From a bacterium (lineage in GTDB: Bacteria > Bacteroidota > Bacteroidia > Bacteroidales > UBA932), in NCBI GenBank assembly GCA_004561775.1, contig SFUD01000035.1, positions 1 to 8,662 on the forward strand: a stretch of 8,662 bases of DNA. Direction: 5' to 3'. The translations under genes were made by a program, and so were the position numbers. The notes under the pieces were generated by a model, which ran no database searches, was not told the DNA's origin, and saw only the letters and a program-made list of their open reading frames with translations. Of this stretch, positions 1 through 6,770 are shown one piece after another (position 1 is the first letter of the stretch; each line of letters opens with the position of its first letter).

Positions 1-456
1 CAGTTCCTTACACAAGGCTACTCTGCAGACCCTGTGGCAATTCTAAACTCTGCCAAGTTTAAGGAGGACTACAAGCAGATAGTGCTTGTAAAGGATATAG
101 AGATTTATTCGCTATGCGAACATCATATGCTTCCATTCTATGGCAAGGCACACGTTGCCTATATACCAAATGGATACATTACAGGACTAAGCAAGATCCC
201 GCGCGTAGTGGATGCCTTTGCCAGAAGGCTGCAGGTGCAGGAGCGCCTTACCGTACAGATAAGAGATTGCATACAGGAGACTCTGAAGCCTCTTGGCGTT
301 GCCGTAGTAATAGAGGCCGCTCATATGTGTATGCAGATAAGGGGCGTACAGAAGCAGAACTCCGTAACCACAACATCTGCCTTTACAGGAGCCTTCCTTA
401 AGGATATCAGAACCAGAGAGGAGTTTATGAGACTAATTGGGGTATCGCTCCACTAA
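1..456 (+). CDS. folE: GTP cyclohydrolase I, 3' part (5' end outside the window)
   Basis: FolE converts GTP to 7,8-dihydroneopterin triphosphate, the first step of tetrahydrofolate (and queuosine precursor) synthesis in the cytoplasm. The frame is open from base 1, and 151 codons lie in the window. Family members have roughly 190-220 residues, so an N-terminal piece is missing because of the window edge, not a mutation. Visible hallmarks, counted from the first codon, are CEHH (residues 39-42) and AAHMC (106-110). By comparison with E. coli FolE, C39, H42 and C110 are the zinc ligands and H108 is a catalytic histidine. The QNSVTTTSAF segment (119-128) near the C-terminus is also typical. A GTG at 34 could be mistaken for a start, but the conserved frame continues upstream of it. 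The gene converges on the ettA remnant 38 bp downstream. The family call is very sure. Confidence 0.96.
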   Translation, partial: QFLTQGYSADPVAILNSAKFKEDYKQIVLVKDIEIYSLCEHHMLPFYGKAHVAYIPNGYITGLSKIPRVVDAFARRLQVQERLTVQIRDCIQETLKPLGVAVVIEAAHMCMQIRGVQKQNSVTTTSAFTGAFLKDIRTREEFMRLIGVSLH

Positions 457-475
457 AGAGCGGAGCAACCCCAAT
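436..475. terminator. Hairpin between convergent folE and ettA, possible bidirectional terminator
   Basis: An outer 8-bp stem ATTGGGGT (436-443) / ACCCCAAT (468-475) and an inner 5-bp stem GCTCC (447-451) / GGAGC (462-466) are separated by a small asymmetric internal loop (ATC against A). The folE stop codon (454-456) lies in the 10-nt terminal loop. Position between two converging genes fits a shared terminator. Neither strand has a clear U-tract directly after the stem, so intrinsic termination is uncertain; it may instead protect 3' ends. Confidence 0.5.
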
Positions 476-494
476 CAGCACTCAAAAATAACAA

Positions 495-2091
495 TTACTC
501 TACTAACTTTTTATATCTGAAGCGCTTTGGCTCAAGATTGCCAAGGCGCATCTTTTTATTCTCTTCATACTCGGAGAAGGTTCCCTCAAAGAAATAGACC
601 TTTGAATCCCCCTCAAAGGCAAGGATATGAGTGCATATCCTATCCAGGAACCATCTGTCGTGAGATACAACCACAGCGCAGCCGGAGAAGTTCTCCAAGC
701 CCTCCTCCAAGGCGCGTATTGTATTCACATCCACATCATTGGTAGGCTCGTCAAGCAACAGCACATTAGCCTGTTCTTTAAGTGTCAAGGCAAGGTGCAA
801 CCTGTTGCGCTCACCTCCGCTAAGGATGCCGCAGAGCTTCTCCTGGTCTGCTCCGGAGAAATTGAATCGGGAGACATAGCCTCTTGCATTAACCTCCCGG
901 TTTCCAAGTCTTATAAAATCGGAATTCTCCGCAATTGTCTGATATACGGTTTTGTTTGGGTCTATGGTCTTGTGCTGCTGGTCTATGTAGGCAATCTTTA
1001 CTGTCTCACCAACCTTAAACTCTCCAGAGTCCGGCTTGTCATAGCCCATAATAAGGCGGAAGAGTGTTGTCTTTCCCGCGCCGTTTGGCCCAATAACGCC
1101 CACAATGCCTGCAGGAGGAAGTTTAAAGTTAAGGTTCTCATAAAGAATCTTGTCTCCATAAGATTTGGTAACGTTTACCGCCTCTATTACGTTGGTACCT
1201 AGGCGTGGACCATTTGGAATGAATATCTCCAGACGCTCCTCCTTCTGCTTAACATCTTCGTTCTGAAGTTTCTCATAAGCGGAGAGTCTGGCCTTGGATT
1301 TTGCCTGCCTTGCCTTTGGAGCCATTCTTACCCACTCCAGCTCGCGCTCAAGAGTCTTTCTGCGCTTGCTCTCCTGCTTCTCCTCCATAGCAAGTCTGTT
1401 GGATTTCTGCTCCAGCCAGGATGAGTAGTTGCCTTTCCAAGGGATACCCTCGCCTCTGTCCAGTTCCAGAATCCAGCCGGCAACATTGTCAAGGAAGTAA
1501 CGGTCGTGGGTAACTGCAATGACCGTTCCTTTGTATTGCTGCAGGTGCGCCTCCAGCCACTGTACGCTCTCTGCGTCCAGGTGGTTTGTGGGCTCGTCCA
1601 AGAGAAGCACATCGGGCTCCTGAAGCAGCAGTCTGCACAATGCAACCCTTCTGCGCTCGAGGAACCATAAGGGCATCCATAGCGCGCTCCAATTTGCTCT
1701 CCAGTTCCCAGCCTCCAAGCTGGTCTATCTTCTCTGTAAGCTCGCCCTGACGCTCTATGAGCTGCGTCATCTCATCATCCGAGAGGGGCTCTGCAAATTT
1801 TGCATTTACTGCATCATACTCCTTCATAAGGTCTGCAACCTCTTTAACCCCCTCTTCAACTATCTCTTTTACAGTGTATCCCGGGGCAAAGACAACCTCA
1901 CCCTGGTAAGAATTCTCTATACCTGCAATTATCTTAAGAAGTGTTGATTTTCCGGAGCCGTTAAGACCTATAATGCCAATCTTTGCTCCATAAAAGAATG
2001 ATAGATAGATGTTTTTAAGAATAACCTTGTTGTTGTGAGGCAATATCTTGCCCACACCGTTCATTGAGAATATTATCTTTTCGTCCGCCAT
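495..2091 (-). pseudogene. ettA: EttA-type ABC-F translation factor, disrupted by two internal deletions
   Basis: EttA is a soluble ABC-F ATPase that binds the ribosomal E site and gates the first elongation steps according to energy state. Reading starts at 2091 (MADEKIIF) and stays in frame to about 1660 (DALMVP). The conserved sequence resumes in another frame at about 1658 (ERRRVALCR) and runs to 495. Domain 1 keeps Walker A (GLNGSGKST, residues 42-50), Walker B (LLLDEPTNH) and the THDRY switch. It lacks the Q-loop block (GYTV joined directly to KEIVEE near 1870-1878) and the LSGGE signature (junction near 1656-1662). The linker (GKGR-like arm region, LEWVR) is present. Domain 2 is complete: GPNGAGKTT, YIDQQ, LSGGE, LLLDEPTND, SHDRW. 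The two pieces sum to about 531 residues against about 555 for E. coli EttA, matching the two gaps. The start overlaps the upstream regulator by 19 bp. It could be a true pseudogene or an assembly error; as read, no full-length product can be made. Confidence 0.88.
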
Positions 2092-2549
2092 TTTTTTAAC
2101 TTTTGCTGACTATAAAGATACTTATTTTTAAGGTATGTTACAATTTCATCGTTGCCGCAACTCTCCAATCTCTTCCAAAAAGTGTTAAGGCTCTTAAAAC
2201 CAGCGCGTTCAACTGCTTCCTCCAAATGCAATTCCTCATTATCCTTCAAGAGAGCGGCCACATAATATATTCTGTAAAGGGCTAAAAAGGTGCCGAATCC
2301 GTTCCTTTGGCTGATGGCACGTGAGAGATAGGTCCTGTTTGTACCCAGCATAAGCGCAAGTTTACCCAGAGTCAACTCGGACTGCACAAAGATTTCACTC
2401 TCTCTAAGATAGTTGTCTGCCTTCTCCAGAATATTCTTTGTGTTATAATATTTTTTAAATTCAACAGTGCACTCTATGGGGCATATGTCACTCTCCATAG
2501 ATGACAGATTATCCATCATCTTTCCACACCATGCTTCCAGATTATTCAT
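2073..2549 (-). CDS. Short AraC-family (HTH_18-type) transcriptional regulator
   Basis: This 158-residue protein has an AraC-type double helix-turn-helix. The first is at about 60-83 (LTLGKLALMLGTNRTYLSR, the wording common in Bacteroidota members) and the second at about 107-130 (EEAVERAGFKSLNTFWKRL). The N-terminal 55 residues are too short for a ligand-binding or sensor domain and match nothing I recognise, so how it senses a signal is unknown. There is no signal peptide or membrane segment, so it should act in the cytoplasm on DNA. The C-terminus is lysine/arginine rich. Its last codons overlap the start of the ettA remnant by 19 bp, which suggests co-transcription and translational coupling. 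A candidate promoter inside an inverted repeat lies 44 bp upstream and could be a self-regulatory operator (inference). Target genes cannot be named. Confidence 0.82.
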   Translation of the reverse strand: MNNLEAWCGKMMDNLSSMESDICPIECTVEFKKYYNTKNILEKADNYLRESEIFVQSELTLGKLALMLGTNRTYLSRAISQRNGFGTFLALYRIYYVAALLKDNEELHLEEAVERAGFKSLNTFWKRLESCGNDEIVTYLKNKYLYSQQKLKKWRTKR

Positions 2550-2582
2550 AAGTTATCTTTTAATGGTTAATATATAAAAAAG

Positions 2583-2615
2583 TAAAGTGCCACAAATATA
2601 AATCCGGACACTTTA
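2583..2615. promoter_or_regulatory. Inverted repeat around the regulator promoter, possible operator
   Basis: TAAAGTG (2583-2589) and CACTTTA (2609-2615) are perfect 7-bp inverted copies, extended by CC and GG on the inner sides with one extra base. They flank the -7 box and the expected transcription start. Spacing between arm centres is 26 bp, more than two helical turns. A dyad in this place would suit a dimeric repressor or autoregulation, but AraC proteins usually bind direct repeats, so the binding partner is open. Confidence 0.4.
2593..2600 (-). promoter_or_regulatory. Candidate Bacteroidota -7 box for the AraC-type regulator
   Basis: Read on the minus strand this is TATATTTG, an exact match to the TAnnTTTG -7 consensus of Bacteroidota primary-sigma promoters. 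Transcription would begin near 2586, giving a leader of about 37 nt before the ATG at 2549. I see no convincing -33 TTG/TTTG element at the expected spacing, so this is a motif-based call only. Confidence 0.5.
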
Positions 2616-2667
2616 ATGTAGGTCATTTTACTACAAAAAAAACACTAAAAAATCACCACAATAGGCT

Positions 2668-3555
2668 CTACCAGGAACCGCCTGCGCCGCCTCCGCCAAA
2701 GCTGCCGCCTCCAAAGCCGCCGAAGCCTCCGCCAAAGCCGCCTCCAAAACCGCCGCCGGAAGAGCGTGATCCTCCAAAGGAGCCCCTTCCCGAATTGCTC
2801 AGCAGAGTTGCAAGCAGTATGCTCTCTGCAGTGCTCAAGCGCTTGCCACCTCCTTTGCCATCTCCGCCGCCCATATTGTTCTGGTTGTTCCCGAAAACTA
2901 TTACTAAGAGCAATATAACAAGAATGACCAGAATAAAGACTCCGAACAGCACTGCAAGAGGGCTCTCCTCTTCATCCTCTTCTACGGAGATTTCCCCCGC
3001 AAGGAGCGGAATCATATAGTCCAGCGCATCTGAAATGCCACTGTAGTAATCGTTCTTCTTGAATCCGGGAATCAGGTATTTGTTGATTATCTTACTGCAT
3101 TGCGCATCTGTGAGAACCACCTCTGCGCCATAACCGGTAGCAATAAAGACCTCGCCGCGACCGTTGCCGTTCTTTGGCTTTATGAGCATAACCACTCCGC
3201 TGTTAAGGTCCTTTTTGCCAACGCCCCACTCCAGGCCAATCCGCACCGCCAGCTCAGAGACCTCGTACCCGTAGAGCTCCGGCACAATAACCACCGCTAT
3301 CTGGTTGGAGGTCTTCTTTGCAAAGGTATCCAGCCTGAATTCCAAGGTTGCTCTCTGCTCCTGTGTAAGTATTGCAGCTATGTCGTTTACAAGTCTTGGC
3401 GGATTTGGTCGCGCCGGCACCCCCTCCTTTGCCTGCAATGCCCCTGAAGGAAGGAGCGCAAGGGAGAGCAGCAGAAGCATAAATGCCCCTGCGGCTTTGC
3501 GGCACAATCTTGCCAATGAACTATTTGCCAAACGAAATATCATCGGGTTGCTCAT
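2668..3555 (-). CDS. TPM-domain (YgcG-like) membrane-anchored protein with glycine-rich tail
   Basis: The 295-residue protein has a signal peptide (basic start, hydrophobic core 24-40, likely cleavage after ALQA at 42), a TPM domain (about 54-185, from LVNDIAAILTQEQ through IAVVIVP, the GVVMLI strand and the GYGAE turn), an acidic linker (EEDEEE, 192-197), one transmembrane helix (about 200-221) and a Gly/Phe/Ser-rich tail (228-295) ending in GGGGAGGSW, the usual end of this family. The TPM domain should face the periplasm and the glycine tail the cytoplasm. TPM domains have been linked to phosphatase activity and to photosystem repair in plants; the bacterial role is unsettled. The chosen ATG overlaps the upstream TPM gene by 35 bp; an ATG four codons later (3543) is an equally plausible start. 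It is the last gene of the lemA cluster. Confidence 0.9.
   Translation of the reverse strand: MSNPMIFRLANSSLARLCRKAAGAFMLLLLSLALLPSGALQAKEGVPARPNPPRLVNDIAAILTQEQRATLEFRLDTFAKKTSNQIAVVIVPELYGYEVSELAVRIGLEWGVGKKDLNSGVVMLIKPKNGNGRGEVFIATGYGAEVVLTDAQCSKIINKYLIPGFKKNDYYSGISDALDYMIPLLAGEISVEEDEEESPLAVLFGVFILVILVILLLVIVFGNNQNNMGGGDGKGGGKRLSTAESILLATLLSNSGRGSFGGSRSSGGGFGGGFGGGFGGFGGGSFGGGGAGGSW
2671..2785 (-). repeat. Low-complexity glycine-codon tract in the TPM protein tail
   Basis: The 3' end of the TPM gene is made of repeated GGNGGNTTTGGN-type codon blocks, read as GGGFGG on the minus strand and as CCNCCNAAACC on the plus strand. It encodes the Gly/Phe tail. Such tracts are prone to slippage, but the tail is a normal feature of this family and the frame is intact to its conserved final GGSW. 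Confidence 0.7.
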
Positions 3556-3958
3556 TTATATCATCACTGGTGTAGGGGAAGTAGCTCTTTAGCGACTCTC
3601 CTGCCATTTCAATGCCCTTAACCAATCCTCCTGCAATATCCCCTTTGGAGAAGGATTCTGCCAAGGTCTCCTTAACGGAGTTCCAAAAGCCGGCAGGCAC
3701 CTTTGCATCTATGCCGGCATCTCCGATAACAGCAAATCTCTTGCTTTTGAGCGCCAGATAGAAGAGGACGCCATTGCGCTCTCTGGTCTTATACATTTTT
3801 AGGTAGTTGAAGATGTAGGCAGCCCTGTCGCAAGCATCTATCTTGCAGAGAGACTCAATATGCACCCTGATTTCTCCCGATGTATTGAGTTCCGCGCGCT
3901 TGATTGCATTAACCACAGCCTCCCTATCCTCTTTGGAGAGGAGCTCCTTAGCACTCAT
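3521..3958 (-). CDS. Small TPM-domain protein
   Basis: The 145-residue protein consists almost entirely of one TPM domain without signal peptide or transmembrane helix, so it is probably cytoplasmic. Recognisable segments are the SGEIRVHIES strand (27-36), the TRERNGVLFYLALKSKRFAVIGD core (58-80) and the closing GLVKGIEMAGESLKSYFPY helix. The TRERNGVL segment is characteristic of the stand-alone TPM proteins that accompany LemA in many bacteria. It begins 14 bp after lemA and overlaps the larger TPM gene by 35 bp, so the three are very likely translated from one message. Function is not established; a cytoplasmic partner for the membrane-anchored TPM protein is an inference from context. Confidence 0.88.
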   Translation of the reverse strand: MSAKELLSKEDREAVVNAIKRAELNTSGEIRVHIESLCKIDACDRAAYIFNYLKMYKTRERNGVLFYLALKSKRFAVIGDAGIDAKVPAGFWNSVKETLAESFSKGDIAGGLVKGIEMAGESLKSYFPYTSDDINEQPDDISFGK

Positions 3959-3972
3959 TTGCCTATAGAAGA

Positions 3973-4563
3973 TTAAAATTCTACCGCAGGAGCAACATCT
4001 GCACCCTCTTTTGCCTGGAAATACGGCATCTTCTCAAAACCGAAGAGAGATGCTATAATGCTCTTAGGGAAGACCCTGATTAGTACATTGTACCTCTTGG
4101 CAGCCTCGTTAAACTTCATCCTCTCTGTGCTGATTCTGTTCTCTGTTCCCTCTAATTGCGACTGGAGCGCAAGGAAATTCTCATTTGCCTTCAAATCGGG
4201 ATAATTCTCTTGAATGGCAAGAAGTTTGCCAAGCGCTGCGCCAAGCTCTCCCTGAGCCTCCTGATAGGCGGCAAGCTTCTCCGGTGTAAGATTCTCCGGG
4301 TCTACGGTCAGCTGAGTAGCCTTTGCTCTTGCATTAACCACGCCCTCCAAAGTCTGGCTCTCGTGCGCTGCATAACCCTTTACGGTATTTACTAGATTGG
4401 GTATGAGATCTGCTCTACGCTGATATACATTCTCCACCTGACTCCAAGCGGTCTGCACGCCCTCCTGCTCCTTAACCATTGAATTATAACCGTTCTTGAA
4501 CCAGAAAAAGAGTACAAGAACAACTCCTACTACTACTAGGATAACAACAGTAGATCTCTTCAT
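3973..4563 (-). CDS. lemA: LemA family protein
   Basis: The 196-residue protein has the LemA pattern: a short N-terminal tail with a single transmembrane helix (about 5-22), then a helical coiled domain. Family signatures visible are the QRRADLIPNLVNTVKGYA stretch (48-65), EGVVNARAKA and, near the end, the RYNVLIRVFP (about 157-166) and FGFEKMPYF segments with a final GADVAPAVEF. Length matches the family. LemA proteins are widespread membrane proteins of unclear biochemical role, repeatedly found beside TPM-domain genes, as here. The gene begins 27 bp after the FISUMP lipoprotein, with no visible promoter in the A/T-rich gap, so it is probably read from the promoter at 5628-5635. Identification as LemA is firm; function is not. 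Confidence 0.95.
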   Translation of the reverse strand: MKRSTVVILVVVGVVLVLFFWFKNGYNSMVKEQEGVQTAWSQVENVYQRRADLIPNLVNTVKGYAAHESQTLEGVVNARAKATQLTVDPENLTPEKLAAYQEAQGELGAALGKLLAIQENYPDLKANENFLALQSQLEGTENRISTERMKFNEAAKRYNVLIRVFPKSIIASLFGFEKMPYFQAKEGADVAPAVEF

Positions 4564-4590
4564 AAATAATAATATTTTATTGATTTATAA

Positions 4591-5604
4591 TTAGTCCAAT
4601 TTTTTCACACACCTTACAGATGCGGCAAAATCGCTCTTTGAACTCTTTGCCACAGGCATAGTGTTTACAGAATAGTTGATATACTTGTATTGGCCCTCAT
4701 CTGATGAGTATGGTGTTGAGGACCACCAGGCTCCCATTACCTTCAGACCTGTAAACTGGGTGTACTCCTTTGTTGCAAAACCCGCCGAGAGCGCATTCCA
4801 GTCCAAATCGTTGGTCTGCTCAAAAGTTCCCATATACTCCCACATAAGGTCTCCGTTGAAGGTGGCCTTTGGCATAAGACGGCCGGCTATGCCGGACCAG
4901 TTGGATTGGAATGAGGGATCTCCCACGCCAAGTGCTGCGGCAAAATCTTCCCAATCTTCGTTTGTAGGAACAGACCAGCCCTCCGGGCATACGCCCTGTG
5001 GACCGCCGCCCAATCCGGAGCCCCCTGGCTCGCCTACTGCATCGTTCCAACTGTAGAGTCTGCCAAGAATATCCCCCACGTCGTCGGCGTCGGCATAGGC
5101 TGCGCCCTTCTCCTTAAAGTTAAGATTCTCCGCAAACCAGGCCAGTTTTCCTATGTGCACCGTATCGTACTGCTGCCCGTCTCTGCTGTCCACCATAAAT
5201 CCGTGCGACTGAGGAAGACCCTTGAGTGAGCCGTCGCGCGACGGGTCCACCGCAGTAAGATATTTGTTCATTGTAGATGAATAATAGCCCTCTGCCTGTG
5301 CTATTATAAGCAGGATATGGGTGCAAATTGTATCGGGAATAGAGATGGTCATCTGATCCATCCACAATGTATCCTCAAAGAGAGTTCCGCATACCCACCC
5401 GTATTTGAGGTCTGCAGGAGCATTCTTTATTCCACCACAAGAGATTGTCAAATCTCTTCCCATCTTTACATAAGCAGGTACATCGGCCCAAAGATTTCCC
5501 TCCAGACTTGGCTTTGTCTCCTCCTCTTCCGACTTGCTGCAGGAGATTATCAGTACTGCTGCCAGGAGCAGAGAGGGCAAAACTCTATTTCTCATCAAAT
5601 ACAT
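4591..5604 (-). CDS. Probable surface lipoprotein with FISUMP (Fibrobacter succinogenes major paralogous) domain
   Basis: The 337-residue protein starts with a lipoprotein signal (hydrophobic 8-20, lipobox IISC with Cys22). The mature N-terminus SKSEEEE is acidic, like the signal that sends Bacteroidota lipoproteins to the cell surface. Residues about 31-130 form a strand-rich region I do not recognise, perhaps Ig-like. Residues about 139-334 form a FISUMP domain: DSRDGQQYDTVHIG (139-152), WFAENLNF (156-163), LYSWNDA (183-189), CPEGWSVPTNEDW (206-218), AGRLM, WWSST (293-297) and the closing ASVRCVK (328-334). The biochemical role of FISUMP domains is unknown; many are secreted or surface proteins. 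The first ATG is at 5604; a second at 5595 (residue 4) is also credible and gives a more usual signal peptide. It heads the lemA cluster. Confidence 0.9.
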   Translation of the reverse strand: MYLMRNRVLPSLLLAAVLIISCSKSEEEETKPSLEGNLWADVPAYVKMGRDLTISCGGIKNAPADLKYGWVCGTLFEDTLWMDQMTISIPDTICTHILLIIAQAEGYYSSTMNKYLTAVDPSRDGSLKGLPQSHGFMVDSRDGQQYDTVHIGKLAWFAENLNFKEKGAAYADADDVGDILGRLYSWNDAVGEPGGSGLGGGPQGVCPEGWSVPTNEDWEDFAAALGVGDPSFQSNWSGIAGRLMPKATFNGDLMWEYMGTFEQTNDLDWNALSAGFATKEYTQFTGLKVMGAWWSSTPYSSDEGQYKYINYSVNTMPVAKSSKSDFAASVRCVKKLD

Positions 5605-5627
5605 TTTTCAAAAATTTTTTCAACTTA

Positions 5628-5635
5628 CAAATGTA
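5628..5635 (-). promoter_or_regulatory. Candidate -7 box driving the FISUMP-lemA-TPM cluster
   Basis: The minus strand reads TACATTTG, matching TAnnTTTG. The inferred start near 5621 leaves a leader of about 16-26 nt before the two candidate ATGs (5604 or 5595). No clear -33 element is seen. The surrounding A/T-rich sequence suits a Bacteroidota promoter. Confidence 0.5.
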
Positions 5636-5647
5636 AATATTTTTTAA

Positions 5648-5655
5648 TAAATTTG
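5648..5655 (+). promoter_or_regulatory. Candidate -7 box driving apbE
   Basis: TAAATTTG matches TAnnTTTG and ends 21 bp before the apbE ATG, so transcription would begin near 5662 with a leader of about 15 nt. It faces the minus-strand box at 5628-5635, separated by 12 bp; the two together form a near-perfect 8-bp inverted repeat. No -33 element is evident. Confidence 0.5.
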
Positions 5656-5676
5656 CTTATCTAAAATTGTGCCAAC

Positions 5677-6717
5677 ATGAGTCTTAAGTATTCGTATTCC
5701 ATAACTGCGCATATTTGCACCTTGTGCCTCTCTCTGTTGCTTATCTGCTCCTGTTCTTCCGGGAGAGAGTATGTGCAGCAGACAGGGTTCGCGCAAGGCT
5801 CTACTTATAATATTATTTATCAGCCTGTTAATGATTCTACTTCCAATATTGAAACTTTGTTGGAGAGGTGGTTTGCAGAGATAGACAACTCTCTCTCCGG
5901 CTATAATGAGGAGTCTCTCATCAGTCGTTTCAACAGAGGGGAGAATCCAGTGCTGGACTCCATCTTCATAGATAATTTCAATATCTCCAAAGAGATGTAC
6001 AACCTTAGCGGAGGTCTCTTTGATGCCTCTGCCGGCCCGCTCTTCAGTTTGTGGGGCTTTGGCTTTAAAGAGGGGAGAGAGGTTACAAGAGAGATGATAG
6101 ATAGCGTTAAGGCCTTTGTTGGTATGAACCTTCTCACTCTGGTTAGGGATTCTCTGGGCAATGCCCGCATTGCCAAGGCCGACCCTCGCGTAGAACTTAA
6201 CTTTAACGCCGTGGCACAGGGATACACCTGCGATTACATTGCGCGGCATCTCTATTCTATGGGGCTCAGCAATTTTCTTATAGAGGTTGGAGGCGAGGTC
6301 TTTTGCAGCGGTGTAAACAGAAGGGGGAAGGAGTGGAGAATAGGTGTGGATAGCCCTGTGGATGGCAATAATATTCCCGGCGAGGATATGACTTGCGCCA
6401 TCTTGCTCTCCGGAAAGGGGCTGGTTACCTCCGGCAACTATAGAAAATTTTATATTAAGGATGGCAGAAAGTTCTCGCATACGATAGACCCTCTTAAGGG
6501 AGAGCCGGTTTCGCATTCGCTGCTCAGCGCCACCATTGTGGCGGAGAATGCAACAATGGCGGATGCACTTGCTACCTATTGTATGGTGCTTGGTCTTGAA
6601 AAATCGCAGGCCTTTTTAAAGGAGAACCCGCAGTATGAGGCGCTTTTGATTTATGACAACAATGGTGCTACGGAGAGCTGGAGCACATCGGGACTAAAAG
6701 TGGAAGATTTCAGATAA
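5677..6717 (+). CDS. apbE: FAD:protein FMN transferase, lipoprotein form
   Basis: ApbE uses FAD and Mg2+ to attach FMN covalently to a threonine of exported or membrane flavoproteins such as Nqr/Rnf subunits. The 346-residue protein begins with a lipoprotein signal (hydrophobic 13-23, lipobox ICSC, Cys26), so it should be anchored in the periplasm. Family landmarks are FAQGSTYNI (38-46), FDASAGPL (115-122), NFNAVAQGYTCD (175-186), the LIEVGGEV flavin-binding turn (201-208), SGNYRKF (252-258), SHTIDP (267-272) and MADALAT (294-300). D296 and T300 match the known Mg ligands in spacing. It ends in tandem stops TAA TAG. No target flavoprotein is visible in the window. It is probably co-transcribed with the amidohydrolase 53 bp downstream. 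The lipobox has an unusual Cys at -2. Confidence 0.95.
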   Translation: MSLKYSYSITAHICTLCLSLLLICSCSSGREYVQQTGFAQGSTYNIIYQPVNDSTSNIETLLERWFAEIDNSLSGYNEESLISRFNRGENPVLDSIFIDNFNISKEMYNLSGGLFDASAGPLFSLWGFGFKEGREVTREMIDSVKAFVGMNLLTLVRDSLGNARIAKADPRVELNFNAVAQGYTCDYIARHLYSMGLSNFLIEVGGEVFCSGVNRRGKEWRIGVDSPVDGNNIPGEDMTCAILLSGKGLVTSGNYRKFYIKDGRKFSHTIDPLKGEPVSHSLLSATIVAENATMADALATYCMVLGLEKSQAFLKENPQYEALLIYDNNGATESWSTSGLKVEDFR

Positions 6718-6732
6718 TAGATTAATCAAACA

Positions 6733-6770
6733 ATATTAAGGAACCAATACTATATTAAGGAACCAATACT
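6733..6770 (+). repeat. Perfect 19-bp tandem duplication just before the amidohydrolase start
   Basis: ATATTAAGGAACCAATACT occurs twice head to tail (6733-6751 and 6752-6770) without a mismatch. The second copy abuts the ATG at 6771. Each copy carries an AAGGA ribosome-binding-like element; the second is about 9 nt from the ATG. The first copy is followed by ATA instead of ATG, so only the second has a start codon. This supports 6771 as the true start. Confidence 0.95.

Noticed and set aside
34..36. GTG as the start codon of a short FolE
   Set aside because: The conserved frame stays open to base 1 and the family is longer; the true start is outside the window.
627..1202. A 191-codon plus-strand frame opposite the ettA remnant
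   Set aside because: The opposite strand has strong ABC-F motifs throughout this interval; the plus-strand translation resembles no family.
1489..2091. Two separate proteins in place of one broken ettA
   Set aside because: Beyond about 1660 the upstream frame translates to unrelated sequence, while the continuing ABC-F sequence sits in another frame; the residues of the downstream frame before ERRRVALC are likewise out-of-frame ettA sequence.
2671..2785. Minisatellite unrelated to coding
   Set aside because: The repeated codons encode the usual Gly-rich tail of YgcG-like TPM proteins and keep the frame to the conserved final residues.
5644..6516. A 290-codon open frame on the minus strand opposite apbE
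   Set aside because: It lies almost wholly inside a gene with clear ApbE motifs, shows no recognisable domain, and its length is explained by codon bias of the sense gene.
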